From the IMG/VR virus record IMGVR_UViG_3300044568_002158, positions 1-20,227 of that record: a stretch of 20,227 bases of DNA. One strand, 5' to 3'. The translations under genes were made by a program, and so were the position numbers. Source of the DNA: a virus. This document shows positions 1 to 8,362 of this stretch, in pieces. Under the pieces are notes generated by a model, which ran no database searches, was not told the DNA's origin, and saw nothing but the letters and a program-made list of their open reading frames with translations. How positions within the stretch are numbered: the first letter of the stretch is position 1; every line of letters begins with the position of its first letter.

Positions 1-740
1 TTACTTACAGATTTAGTAATACCGATATTTTTACAAATTCATTACACTGTAATTATTATACTAAAATTCAAGGACCTAACATTGATTGTGGTTCAGTTGC
101 GTCACAAAACGTTTCCATTAGATTTGGTGCGGAATTCCCTTGTTTAAATCAACCTGTTGTTATCCCAACAACTACAACAACAACTACAACAACCACAACA
201 TTATGTCCATCATGTGATATAATAACAGGGTTCTACGCAGACACATTACAAATTATTTGTCAAAAAGTTATTGGTACAAGTAGACCTGACCCAGCTGAAT
301 GGAAAATTATTGATTTTACCTCACAGATAAGCGCAACAACAATTAATGGATATCTAACCGTAGATAGTTTAACAGGAACCACATTTACAATCACTGAAGA
401 AAACTACGCAGCCGCTGACGATTATGATTTAAACGATTTTATTCCATTAGTACCTAACGGAACAACAACACCTTCATTAAATTTTGGAGATGAATATTAT
501 TTCTATGGTTCATTAGAAACCGATATCCAAGCAACCATTTATGAAATGAAATATAAAATAAATCTTGGACAAGCCGAGTTTCAATCAACCTCAAACCCTA
601 CATGGACTAAGGGGACAAATTCATATATTACAGAAATTGGTCTTTACGATTCTGATATGAACCTTATGATTGTATCAAAGCTACAATCCCCTGTATTAAG
701 ACAAGGTATTCAACAGTTTTTAGTTAAATTTGATTTCTAA
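1..740 (+). CDS. Tail/virion structural protein with poly-Thr hinge (5' partial)
   Basis: The reading frame is open from the left edge (first full codon at 3) to TAA at 738-740, giving 245 visible residues; the true start lies outside the window. Residues 1-55 form a beta-type segment. An uninterrupted run of 11 Thr (residues 56-66) follows, then a CPSC motif and a second beta-rich domain. The last ~35 residues (ITEIGLYD near the start, then VSKLQSP and FLVKFDF) match a C-terminal pattern I know from phage tail and tail-fibre-like proteins. A Thr hinge between domains suits an extended virion appendage. An internal ATG at 546 begins within this frame but is not needed, because the frame is open far upstream. 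It sits 6 bases before the resolvase gene on the same strand. Exact role unknown; tail-associated structural protein is an inference. Confidence 0.6.
   Translation, partial: TYRFSNTDIFTNSLHCNYYTKIQGPNIDCGSVASQNVSIRFGAEFPCLNQPVVIPTTTTTTTTTTTLCPSCDIITGFYADTLQIICQKVIGTSRPDPAEWKIIDFTSQISATTINGYLTVDSLTGTTFTITEENYAAADDYDLNDFIPLVPNGTTTPSLNFGDEYYFYGSLETDIQATIYEMKYKINLGQAEFQSTSNPTWTKGTNSYITEIGLYDSDMNLMIVSKLQSPVLRQGIQQFLVKFDF
168..200 (+). repeat. ACA/ACT triplet tract encoding 11 Thr
   Basis: Eleven consecutive Thr codons (mostly ACA, with ACT and ACC) lie inside the tail gene. They follow a Pro and precede a Leu-Cys-Pro-Ser-Cys segment. Such a tract makes a flexible hinge in the protein and could change length by replication slippage. 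Confidence 0.85.
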
Positions 741-746
741 TAAAAT

Positions 747-1346
747 ATGAAAAAAACACTTAAAGAAAGTCCTAAAGTATTAGGACTTGATGTTTCAACT
801 AAAACTATTGGTTGGGCATTATTTGATATACAAAGTAGAGAATTACTCGAATTAACACATATATCTCCCGTACCAAAACCAAAAGAAGAAAACAAAATAA
901 AAGAGTTACTTCTAAAAGGAGAAATTTTCAGAAGTAAACTTTTAGAATACAAAGATATGGGTATCACTAAAGTAATTATCGAGGAACCTTTATTAAACTC
1001 AAACAATGTTTATACAGTTCAAACGTTATTAAGATTCAACACTTTAATTACAAAAGAAATATATGACGTTTTAGGTGTAGTACCTGATTTCATATCAACA
1101 TACAATTCTCGTAAGTTCGCCTTTCCGGAATTAACTCAATTAAATGATAAAGGTAAATACGTACTATTTGGAGGTCTTCCTAAAGACATTGATAAGAAAA
1201 TGATTATATGGGACCTAATTGCAAAAAGAGAACCTCAAATCACTTGGTTATACACAAGAAACAATACCCTTAAAAAAGAAAACTTTGACCAAACAGATGC
1301 TTATTGTTGTGTTATAGGTCATATGAAACAAGAAAAAATATGGTAA
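747..1346 (+). CDS. RuvC-like Holliday junction resolvase
   Basis: This 199-residue protein has the layout of a RuvC/RNase H-fold nuclease. The first strand carries GLDVSTKTIGWA with acidic D15. A second strand, KVIIEEP, supplies E79/E80, and the C-terminal helix carries DQTDA with D181 and D184. These would be the metal-binding acidic residues. Members of this fold resolve branched DNA such as Holliday junctions, and in phages they serve recombination and debranching before packaging. Length fits a small phage resolvase. The ATG at 747 lies 6 bases after the previous stop and has only an A-rich leader (TAAAAT) with no Shine-Dalgarno, so the gene is probably co-transcribed with the tail gene. 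The stop is followed directly by a strong terminator. A different RNase H-fold nuclease is possible, but the D/E/DxxD pattern favours RuvC. Confidence 0.82.
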   Translation: MKKTLKESPKVLGLDVSTKTIGWALFDIQSRELLELTHISPVPKPKEENKIKELLLKGEIFRSKLLEYKDMGITKVIIEEPLLNSNNVYTVQTLLRFNTLITKEIYDVLGVVPDFISTYNSRKFAFPELTQLNDKGKYVLFGGLPKDIDKKMIIWDLIAKREPQITWLYTRNNTLKKENFDQTDAYCCVIGHMKQEKIW

Positions 1347-1349
1347 AAT

Positions 1350-1379
1350 AAAAAACCCCTCTTAACGGAGGGGTTTTTT
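1350..1379. terminator. Bidirectional intrinsic terminator
   Basis: A perfect 12-bp inverted repeat (AAAAAACCCCTC at 1350-1361 and GAGGGGTTTTTT at 1368-1379) surrounds the loop TTAACG. The GC core plus flanking A6 and T6 gives a T-run after the hairpin on either strand. It lies between two convergent genes: the resolvase stop is 3 bases to the left, and the stop codon of the minus-strand adhesin begins at 1381-1383. It therefore likely ends both the rightward unit and the long leftward late operon. Confidence 0.92.
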
Positions 1380-1380
1380 A

Positions 1381-4300
1381 TTATTGACATACTCCTGAAT
1401 TTACATGAATTTCTAATGTTGATGTTGCTGCAACAGTAACATTATAAAATTGAACTTGATAATAACCGGGAGTTGTAATTGGGGCGATTTCACTCGCATA
1501 AAGTGAAGCATCCACATATAATAAAACACATTGTGAGTTTGCCACACTAGATAAGAGTGTCACAGTTAAATTTTGATTAACTAACCCTAATTGAGCACCC
1601 AATAAAGGATTTGACACAGTTACTGGGAAACTATATGAACTATCATATAGATAAAACGTCTGTGGTTGGATATTTGTAACTTGAGATTCTTCTTTTTGAA
1701 TACTAACAAGGAAATTTCTTGGTTTTTCAATATTAATATCACTCTCACATTCTAGACAACAATCTTCAGATGAATAAATTGTATTACTAATTGTTGTGAA
1801 ATAATTAGTATTATAAATCTGAACATTTAATTGAGGTGGTAATGTTGGTTCTCCATTATAAATATTTTTTAATTTCCAACACGATACATCACCTCTAACG
1901 TCAGTAGAACTAAATCCATCACCAATTAATAAATTAGGTAATACTAATATAGGTTGTAATATATAATATGGCTCACCATCCTCTCCAAGAATACACGATG
2001 CGTATAAATACCACAATGGTAATGGTGTTGGTGTAACCGTTGGTGTAACAGTTATTGTTGGCGTAACAGTTATTGTTGGTGTAACAGTTGGGGTTGATGT
2101 AGGGGTTGGTGTTAATGTTAATGTTGGAGTTATAGTTGGCGTTACAGTTATTGTTGGTGTTGGAGGTAATCCAGGTGTCCACGTCGGGGTTAATGTTGGT
2201 GTAACAGTTAATGTTGGTGTCACAGTTAATGTTGGAGTTATAGTTAAAGTTGGTGTTATAGTTATTGTTGGTGTTGGTGTAGGAGCTAAACCACAATATT
2301 GACATGAGATATTATACTCAATAAACACATTAACATTAACATCTGTTGCTACCAAATATTGTTCTTCACATTTTGCAATTATTTGAATCCCATTATTTAA
2401 TGGGTCAATATTAACTTGAGCAACTTGGTCAAAACTTTCTAATAAAGCAACTAAAGCGTTAAAATATTCTTCATCAGTTGGATAATGGTTTAAAGCATAA
2501 CTTGTATAAAATTCTGAAGTTTCTGTTACACTACCAATAGTTGCAACAATATTAAAGATTGCTTGATTAAGTAAACAATTAGTATAACCGGAAGTTAAAT
2601 CATAATAACCCTCATTTAACATTTCTTTTGGACCTTTTTTAACTAATTCGTTAATATTTTCAAAATCACTATTACAAATATTAAACGTTTGAAATGATGA
2701 TATTGAATCAAATCCATCAATTATCACTTGTCTAATTTTAACACATCCATCACTATCTGTCACTTGTAAACTATAAGTTCCAGCACTTAAGCTATTTAAA
2801 TAATACCCTGTCTGCCCATTTACATTATTACTCCATAATAAAGTAAAAGGTGGTGCACCATTTGTAATATATGCAGATACCGTACCATCATTACCATTAT
2901 TGGCATCAGTACTAGATAATAAAAAATCAACATTTTCAGAGGTATCAATTACAAAATTAATAATTTGTGCACAACCCGGAACCGCATCATCAATTTCTGC
3001 TGCGTACACACCTGAAAATAAATTATTAAATGTCGTTGCACTAGTTTGAATTATTTGTAATTCACTACCAATATTAACGGTATAAGGTGGTGTACCACCT
3101 GAAATACTAATCTCCACTGAACCATTTTGTAAATCACAAGTTGTACCTGTTGTACTCGCACTTAAAGTAAAAGGTGACGTAGATACTATTGTATATGAAT
3201 TAGTATATACACAAGCACCATTATCAGATATTGTTAAATCGTAAGTATCAGCCGCCAAATTAGTAAATTGCCAAACAGAAGAATTAGTTACTTGTGTTTG
3301 AGTGTCTCCATTTGAATTTACTAGTGTATATGTGTAAGGAGATTGACCACCTAATAGAGTCATTTTTATTTTTCCATTATTTCCACAATCCGCATTAATT
3401 GTGTCAATAGTAATAATTGAAAACCCATTTGGCGTTAAGACCGATATTGACCCAACAACAGAACATAAAGCAGCATCAGTCACTTTTATAGAAAATAATC
3501 CTGAACCAATATTTTGAAAAGTTTGTGAAGAACTAAATGAAACATTAATTTGACCTGTAGACGCAGAATAATAATATGGTCCTGTCCCTCCTGATATAGT
3601 TACCGTAACTTCACCATCAGATGAAAAACAAGACGGTGGTACGCTCGTTAAAATTGCCGCAACACCTAATGCCGGTACCAACCCTACTGTCGCACTTTGA
3701 GATAACGTACAATTAGTACTATCGGTTATAGTTACACTATACGTACCATTTGTTAACCCTGTAATAAAGTCAGTTGTTTCGTTATTTGACCATAAATAAG
3801 TAAACGGTGGGTTACCTGTTAAACCCGTCACATATATTTTACCAGATTCAACGCTATTACACCCCGAATCTTCAACAACATAAAAACCCCAAGTAAGAGA
3901 TGATGACGATTTTATAATAATAGTTTCTGACATTCCTGTACAACCTCCACCATCATCGGCAACAACATAATAAATACCTGGCGATAACGCCGGTGGGGTT
4001 GTGAATGTATTATAACCCGTTGTAGCAGATGTTACAAACCCTGTTAATGTATTATATAAATAAAAATCAGCAGAACCATAGAAACTACTTGTTTGAGCCG
4101 TCAACGCCCCATTATTAAAACTACAGGTAGTATTTTGTTGACCTATAATACTTACACATGTACCACTAGAAATATTAACATTTACCGGTAAGACATTTTG
4201 AGATGGTGATGAACAAGAATCGATAACATTAAAGGTATATGTACCCGCAGATAATGTTGTTGCGGTATATCCTGTCACACCAGAACCTAACGCTATTGTC

Positions 4301-4431
4301 CCTAAAGCGGGACTTATCCATTGTATAGTATAATCCGGAGCAGTACCGTAGATATCTACACTAAAAACCCCTGAGTTTGTATTTGAACAATCTCCCGTTA
4401 TACTTAAATTTACACTTAAACTACAAGCCAT
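1381..4431 (-). CDS. Distal-tail adhesin with seven SprB-like repeats and Thr-Pro linker
   Basis: This 1016-residue protein is probably a host-contacting tail fibre or adhesin. Residues ~5-572 hold seven repeats of 70-90 residues resembling the SprB repeat: a Cys, a GxI/V strand, a 'GG-PPYTY-W' segment, then 'L-AGTY-V-I-D---C'. Cys pairs are seen in repeats 1-6 (C15/C73, C103/C164, C191/C241, C268/C323, C349/C407, C432/C487). Repeat 7 keeps only C563 and has Asn where the first Cys would be. Residues ~576-712 form a domain similar to the C-terminus of the upstream neighbour. Residues 717-805 are a Thr-Pro linker, and 806-1016 form a C-terminal beta-rich domain with a CCLEC cluster. No signal peptide is seen, as expected for a virion protein. 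The start overlaps the previous stop as TAATG. Function is inferred from repeats and position. Confidence 0.72.
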   Translation of the reverse strand: MACSLSVNLSITGDCSNTNSGVFSVDIYGTAPDYTIQWISPALGTIALGSGVTGYTATTLSAGTYTFNVIDSCSSPSQNVLPVNVNISSGTCVSIIGQQNTTCSFNNGALTAQTSSFYGSADFYLYNTLTGFVTSATTGYNTFTTPPALSPGIYYVVADDGGGCTGMSETIIIKSSSSLTWGFYVVEDSGCNSVESGKIYVTGLTGNPPFTYLWSNNETTDFITGLTNGTYSVTITDSTNCTLSQSATVGLVPALGVAAILTSVPPSCFSSDGEVTVTISGGTGPYYYSASTGQINVSFSSSQTFQNIGSGLFSIKVTDAALCSVVGSISVLTPNGFSIITIDTINADCGNNGKIKMTLLGGQSPYTYTLVNSNGDTQTQVTNSSVWQFTNLAADTYDLTISDNGACVYTNSYTIVSTSPFTLSASTTGTTCDLQNGSVEISISGGTPPYTVNIGSELQIIQTSATTFNNLFSGVYAAEIDDAVPGCAQIINFVIDTSENVDFLLSSTDANNGNDGTVSAYITNGAPPFTLLWSNNVNGQTGYYLNSLSAGTYSLQVTDSDGCVKIRQVIIDGFDSISSFQTFNICNSDFENINELVKKGPKEMLNEGYYDLTSGYTNCLLNQAIFNIVATIGSVTETSEFYTSYALNHYPTDEEYFNALVALLESFDQVAQVNIDPLNNGIQIIAKCEEQYLVATDVNVNVFIEYNISCQYCGLAPTPTPTITITPTLTITPTLTVTPTLTVTPTLTPTWTPGLPPTPTITVTPTITPTLTLTPTPTSTPTVTPTITVTPTITVTPTVTPTPLPLWYLYASCILGEDGEPYYILQPILVLPNLLIGDGFSSTDVRGDVSCWKLKNIYNGEPTLPPQLNVQIYNTNYFTTISNTIYSSEDCCLECESDINIEKPRNFLVSIQKEESQVTNIQPQTFYLYDSSYSFPVTVSNPLLGAQLGLVNQNLTVTLLSSVANSQCVLLYVDASLYASEIAPITTPGYYQVQFYNVTVAATSTLEIHVNSGVCQ
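2017..2283 (-). repeat. Thr-Pro linker repeat, degenerate 18-base units
   Basis: This stretch encodes 89 residues made almost wholly of Thr, Pro, Ile, Val and Leu in TPTITV/TPTLTV patterns, so the underlying DNA has 6-codon (18-base) near-repeats plus shorter 6- and 12-base ones. One interruption, PTWTPGLPP, splits it into two blocks, which suggests two rounds of expansion. It connects the repeat-bearing N-terminal part to the C-terminal domain as an extended stalk. Confidence 0.85.
2716..4419 (-). repeat. Seven tandem SprB-like protein repeats
   Basis: Protein-level tandem repeats occupy residues ~5-88, 93-174, 182-252, 258-333, 340-418, 422-497 and 502-572 of the adhesin. The clearest units are the third and seventh, which keep PPFT-LWSNN and GTYS--TDS--C. 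They are diverged from one another in DNA, unlike the Thr-Pro tract, which suggests old duplications under selection rather than recent expansion. Confidence 0.7.
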
Positions 4432-7400
4432 TAATTACATAAAATTTCAAAATTTATTCCAACATTCAATTTAAAATTGATTCCCGAATCATTTACAGAA
4501 CAAATTGAACTATAAACCATAACATTAGTATCATTTAAAATATACTCAAAACCATACAAATCTAAACCATTTAAAGCGGGTATCAACGCCTCGTTCCATT
4601 GTTCTGTTGTTGGTGAACTCAAACCTGTATTAAGATAACCAATACCACTAAAAAATTCATATTGAACAATGTTAACATCATCAAGACTTAACACTACATA
4701 CCAAGTACTAATTAAAGTATTTTGTAAACAATCATTTAATTCATAACCTTGTGATGTTAAATAATTCCCTAACAAATAACCTAACACTGATTCAAATGAT
4801 TGTAATTGTGGGTTACTTTGCCATGGATAAATAGAACATTGAACTGATTGAACATAACAATCATAAGTGAAAAGATTACTAGTCATTGAACATGGGTTAC
4901 ATGGTACCGGAATTAATTGACAACCTTCTTGTCTTCTCCAAACAAATTTTTGTCTGTGAAATATTGAATTCTCATATTTAACACCTGTATTCCAAATAGT
5001 ACTTGCTGGAATCATTTGTTCCACAAGTCTTACCCAATAATCACCCATTCCGTCAACATATTCAATCATTTTACTATAATTGAAACTACCGTCAGGTACC
5101 CCCGCTAATTTCTGAGCATCTAAATATTTCCAATAAATCGACTGAAGAGTTGGATATCCCATAGTCTTACCATCAGTTGAAAATTGTCTATTTCTAACAT
5201 TAATCATGTTTTTCCAAAATGTTTGAGCAAACTCAAAAAATGTTTTACGTTTTGGTTGTGGATTTATTTCAGTCCAATCCACACCACCTCTCATCGGATA
5301 ATTTGATATTGGATTTGGGTCACAATAAGTTGGTTGAACATAATTTAAACCCTCATTAGGGATTGGGAAATTATATTCTCTTGACATAACCCACACATCA
5401 TAGGATAAACCTTGAGCCGGGTTTAAAAATAAATCGGTGTTTTTGGCATTAAGTACTAACGCATCGTTTGTTGTGTAATATCTCGCATTGTACCCCCCAT
5501 CTAAATTTGAACGTAACCCAACTTCGGTATCAACCCAACTTTTATTATTATCAATAGTTTGTGTTAAGTTATACCCTAAATTCATAAAAGGGAACTGAGC
5601 AAACCTATCAAAATATTCTTGACCATAAGTATATGGTGTCAAAACTGTTTGGTAATTAGGATTTGCACCTGTAAACACACTATTAGTATAACTGACTTCT
5701 TCCGGTGCTCGATGTTTTGGTGTCTGTTCAAACCATCCACTACCTTTTTCAAAAAAATAATCATCAGTATTAACAGGGGCTTTAGGGAACCCTAAATCAT
5801 CCATCGGATATTCATCTTTAGTTATGTTCACATCTTGAATTACTGTTGTCGTAGTAAATCCTGTATACGTATCTTGTCTAAACTTATATGTGTTACCAGC
5901 CTCTAATGTCGGTAATTCTTGAACATAAGTACCACCTGATATTTGAGCAAATTGACTATTAAATTGATTAACATTAATTCTTTGGTCAGCCAAATAAATA
6001 TACTCGTTAAATTCAACTAAAGCATCGGGAGCACCAATTAAAGCCATTAAAGTCTCTATTGATTTTCTAGTCCCCTTTGATTTAAACAAATAAGCCGAGT
6101 TTAATATTAAATTTCTATAGTATTGATAATTTAATTCATCAGGAGTAGTAGCGTCTGAAACACCAGGGTATTGAGATTTATCAGTATTTGTTTGACCAAA
6201 AACTGAACTTAAAAAATCATCGGTAGATACCGGAGACATATTTGTTTGCCAACCTAATGTTTGAGATAAATTTTTAAGTAACTGAGATGGTATATCATCA
6301 CCCGGATTATAATGAACCGAATTCATAAACGCCAACGCACTTATAAATTTATTAGTTTCGTCAAAACTTCTACCATAAATTTGTAGAACTTTTTCCATTT
6401 TTTGACCTAACGTATCAAATTCTTGGAATGCCCCCGTAACTAAAAATCTTGAAATAATATTTGTTTTATAACCATCTAGTGATACACCAATATCATTTAA
6501 TTGAATTAGATAATTAGTGAAAGCCTTTGTTACAATATCTAAATTCCAAGACCCATTTAATGGAAATGTAATAAACTCTTGTGAAGAAAAATAGGTCCCG
6601 TCATCAGCCTCTCTCGGGACATTAAAACTTGCCGTATACTTTGGTGTAACATTCCTATTTAATAAGAAATTCTCAACTTCATCTAAATCTTCATTAAAAA
6701 CTCTATTAACTTGATAATCATTTGGTCGAATAACTAAATCATCAAACGTAAATGTTTGATTTGGAAAAGGGTCACCACTAACAGTAACATTTAAAGTTCC
6801 TGATGTAATAGACGTTGTTGGAATAATTGCCGTTACATCATAACCAATACCTTTATAGTATAAACTATAATAAGCATACTGAACTGTCATATCTCTAAGC
6901 GCCGATACTTGAATCTCTTTTAATGCAAGATTTCTAGTTGAATTAATTGTAAAATCAATCGCAAATGGGTTTCTTAATCTAGAAACATCTAAATCAAAAC
7001 TAGTTATATTATCAATTTGATTATAACTAATATTCGTTGCCGTCTCACCCTTAACATAATTTTCCCCCATTATCGTCGCCTCAAGAGCCGCAGGGAATTT
7101 GGATATAATTGTTTCAACAGAAGTTGAAAGTCTTTTAACTAATGAACCATATTGAGTAAAATTTGTAATTTGACTCAAATCAAAATTAGGGTAAACTTTA
7201 AAGTTATTTTCAAAAATTGCTCTTGATTGGAAAGTACTTTCTAAACCTAATCCTTCTAAACTAATTGGTTCCGAAAATGTTCCGGTATTAAAAGTTCTAT
7301 TAGTCTTTTCATTAAAAGATGTCGCAAATTCAAAATTACCCTGTGTTAAACCACCCCCCGTAACTAGTTGGAAACCAACTAAGTCATCAGAGAATGAACT

Positions 7401-7448
7401 TGCACCGGAAGCACCTTGTGGTGGACATGTAAATTTTTGTAACGCCAT
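4431..7448 (-). CDS. Baseplate/tail protein with P2 gpI-like KGT motif
   Basis: A 1005-residue virion protein. Around residues 440-485 it reads YRNLILNSAYLFKSKGT (K458-G459-T460) followed by an amphipathic helix ending in LIGAP. This pattern is typical of the P2 gpI/tail-protein-I family of baseplate wedge components. Most of the rest is beta-rich and aromatic, with no membrane segment. A CNPC motif occurs before the last domain. Residues ~882-1005 resemble a domain in the next protein. The start overlaps the previous stop (TAATG at 7448), and its own stop overlaps the adhesin start in the same way, pointing to translational coupling. It is much larger than P2 gpI, so it may combine a wedge domain with fibre-attachment domains. 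Role in baseplate or tail-tip assembly is an inference. Confidence 0.62.
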   Translation of the reverse strand: MALQKFTCPPQGASGASSFSDDLVGFQLVTGGGLTQGNFEFATSFNEKTNRTFNTGTFSEPISLEGLGLESTFQSRAIFENNFKVYPNFDLSQITNFTQYGSLVKRLSTSVETIISKFPAALEATIMGENYVKGETATNISYNQIDNITSFDLDVSRLRNPFAIDFTINSTRNLALKEIQVSALRDMTVQYAYYSLYYKGIGYDVTAIIPTTSITSGTLNVTVSGDPFPNQTFTFDDLVIRPNDYQVNRVFNEDLDEVENFLLNRNVTPKYTASFNVPREADDGTYFSSQEFITFPLNGSWNLDIVTKAFTNYLIQLNDIGVSLDGYKTNIISRFLVTGAFQEFDTLGQKMEKVLQIYGRSFDETNKFISALAFMNSVHYNPGDDIPSQLLKNLSQTLGWQTNMSPVSTDDFLSSVFGQTNTDKSQYPGVSDATTPDELNYQYYRNLILNSAYLFKSKGTRKSIETLMALIGAPDALVEFNEYIYLADQRINVNQFNSQFAQISGGTYVQELPTLEAGNTYKFRQDTYTGFTTTTVIQDVNITKDEYPMDDLGFPKAPVNTDDYFFEKGSGWFEQTPKHRAPEEVSYTNSVFTGANPNYQTVLTPYTYGQEYFDRFAQFPFMNLGYNLTQTIDNNKSWVDTEVGLRSNLDGGYNARYYTTNDALVLNAKNTDLFLNPAQGLSYDVWVMSREYNFPIPNEGLNYVQPTYCDPNPISNYPMRGGVDWTEINPQPKRKTFFEFAQTFWKNMINVRNRQFSTDGKTMGYPTLQSIYWKYLDAQKLAGVPDGSFNYSKMIEYVDGMGDYWVRLVEQMIPASTIWNTGVKYENSIFHRQKFVWRRQEGCQLIPVPCNPCSMTSNLFTYDCYVQSVQCSIYPWQSNPQLQSFESVLGYLLGNYLTSQGYELNDCLQNTLISTWYVVLSLDDVNIVQYEFFSGIGYLNTGLSSPTTEQWNEALIPALNGLDLYGFEYILNDTNVMVYSSICSVNDSGINFKLNVGINFEILCN

Positions 7449-8362
7449 TATTCAGTTATGTTTGTAAAGTTTTTACTAAAATCAATATTATCTCCTCTAT
7501 TTTGTCTAACTTCGTATAACAATGTATTAAATTGGTCTCTAATTTCGTATAGATTATATTGTTGGTAAATGTTGTTATTTGTATCATAAATCGTGTAAAT
7601 ACCATCATCCATAGATTTAGTCTGATTACCATAAAGAGCAATAGCCAATGTTGAGAAATCTTGGTCTGCAATCTCGATATCAAGAGTGATAGGATTAAAG
7701 AAGGTATTAGACATTATAATATTTTGATTTGGCTGTCCAATATATGGTGTCGCATTTGGTTTGTTTGTCGGAGATGACGACGGAGAAACTGTACAAAAGA
7801 TTATATTTGTATTATTGTCTGTATATCTATATCTTATTGCTTTTTGTGATGTATTTGTCAAATTTTGAACAACTGGTTCACAAAAGAATGATGATGTAAC
7901 AATTCTAAAGAAATTAGGTATTTTTGTTCCATCAGAGTTTAAATACTCAATTCTAAAACCAACTAAACCTTGATTAACAAATTTATTTCTAAATTGACTT
8001 GGGACATCGTTCAAATCAATTATAATTCCTTTTACGTTAGGTAATGATGATAACACACCACAATCTAAAATACTCGTTCTAATCTCCGCTGGTCTAATAT
8101 ATAAGGTGTAGATACCCAATTGGTTAAATTGTTCTGCAGGCAGTCTTAAATTGTATAACCCACCTAATATTTCTACATTAGGGTTTGGACTTGAACTCGT
8201 TTGTTGATTATTAAAATAAGGTCTTAATATTGATACAGCATCTAATTTTGTTAATACAAAATTATCTGTTTCATCTCTTGATGGTGTATAATTAAGAATG
8301 ATGTCCACATCTTCTGGTGATACATCTGCGGGTCTTATTGTACCATAGGTGCCAGTACTCAT
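7448..8362 (-). CDS. Hypothetical virion protein in baseplate cluster
   Basis: I do not recognise a family in this 304-residue protein. It is mostly predicted beta with many Asn, Thr and Ser, has no signal peptide or membrane helix, and ends in a helical, charged segment rich in Tyr, Asp, Glu and Arg (about residues 265-297). A short Ser/Pro/Asn/Thr stretch at ~193-207 looks like a linker. Its ATG overlaps the TGA of the preceding endonuclease gene as ATGA, and its TAA overlaps the next ATG as TAATG. The MSTGTYG start resembles those of other genes in the cluster. By position it is a baseplate or tail component. Confidence 0.6.
   Translation of the reverse strand: MSTGTYGTIRPADVSPEDVDIILNYTPSRDETDNFVLTKLDAVSILRPYFNNQQTSSSPNPNVEILGGLYNLRLPAEQFNQLGIYTLYIRPAEIRTSILDCGVLSSLPNVKGIIIDLNDVPSQFRNKFVNQGLVGFRIEYLNSDGTKIPNFFRIVTSSFFCEPVVQNLTNTSQKAIRYRYTDNNTNIIFCTVSPSSSPTNKPNATPYIGQPNQNIIMSNTFFNPITLDIEIADQDFSTLAIALYGNQTKSMDDGIYTIYDTNNNIYQQYNLYEIRDQFNTLLYEVRQNRGDNIDFSKNFTNITE

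Noticed and set aside
737-1006. Minus-strand open frame opposite the resolvase
   Set aside because: It lies wholly opposite a gene with clear catalytic motifs and has no recognisable features.
2017-2283. Possible CRISPR-like repeat array
   Set aside because: The repeats are in-frame, degenerate, have no unique spacers, and encode a Thr-Pro linker.
1973-2305. Open frame on the minus strand rich in Asn and Tyr
   Set aside because: It is a frame shadow of the Thr-Pro repeat of the adhesin gene; the low-complexity repeat keeps several frames open.
4431-7448. Diversity-generating retroelement target in the tail proteins
   Set aside because: No template repeat or reverse transcriptase is visible in the window, and the similar C-terminal domains differ throughout rather than at adenines only.
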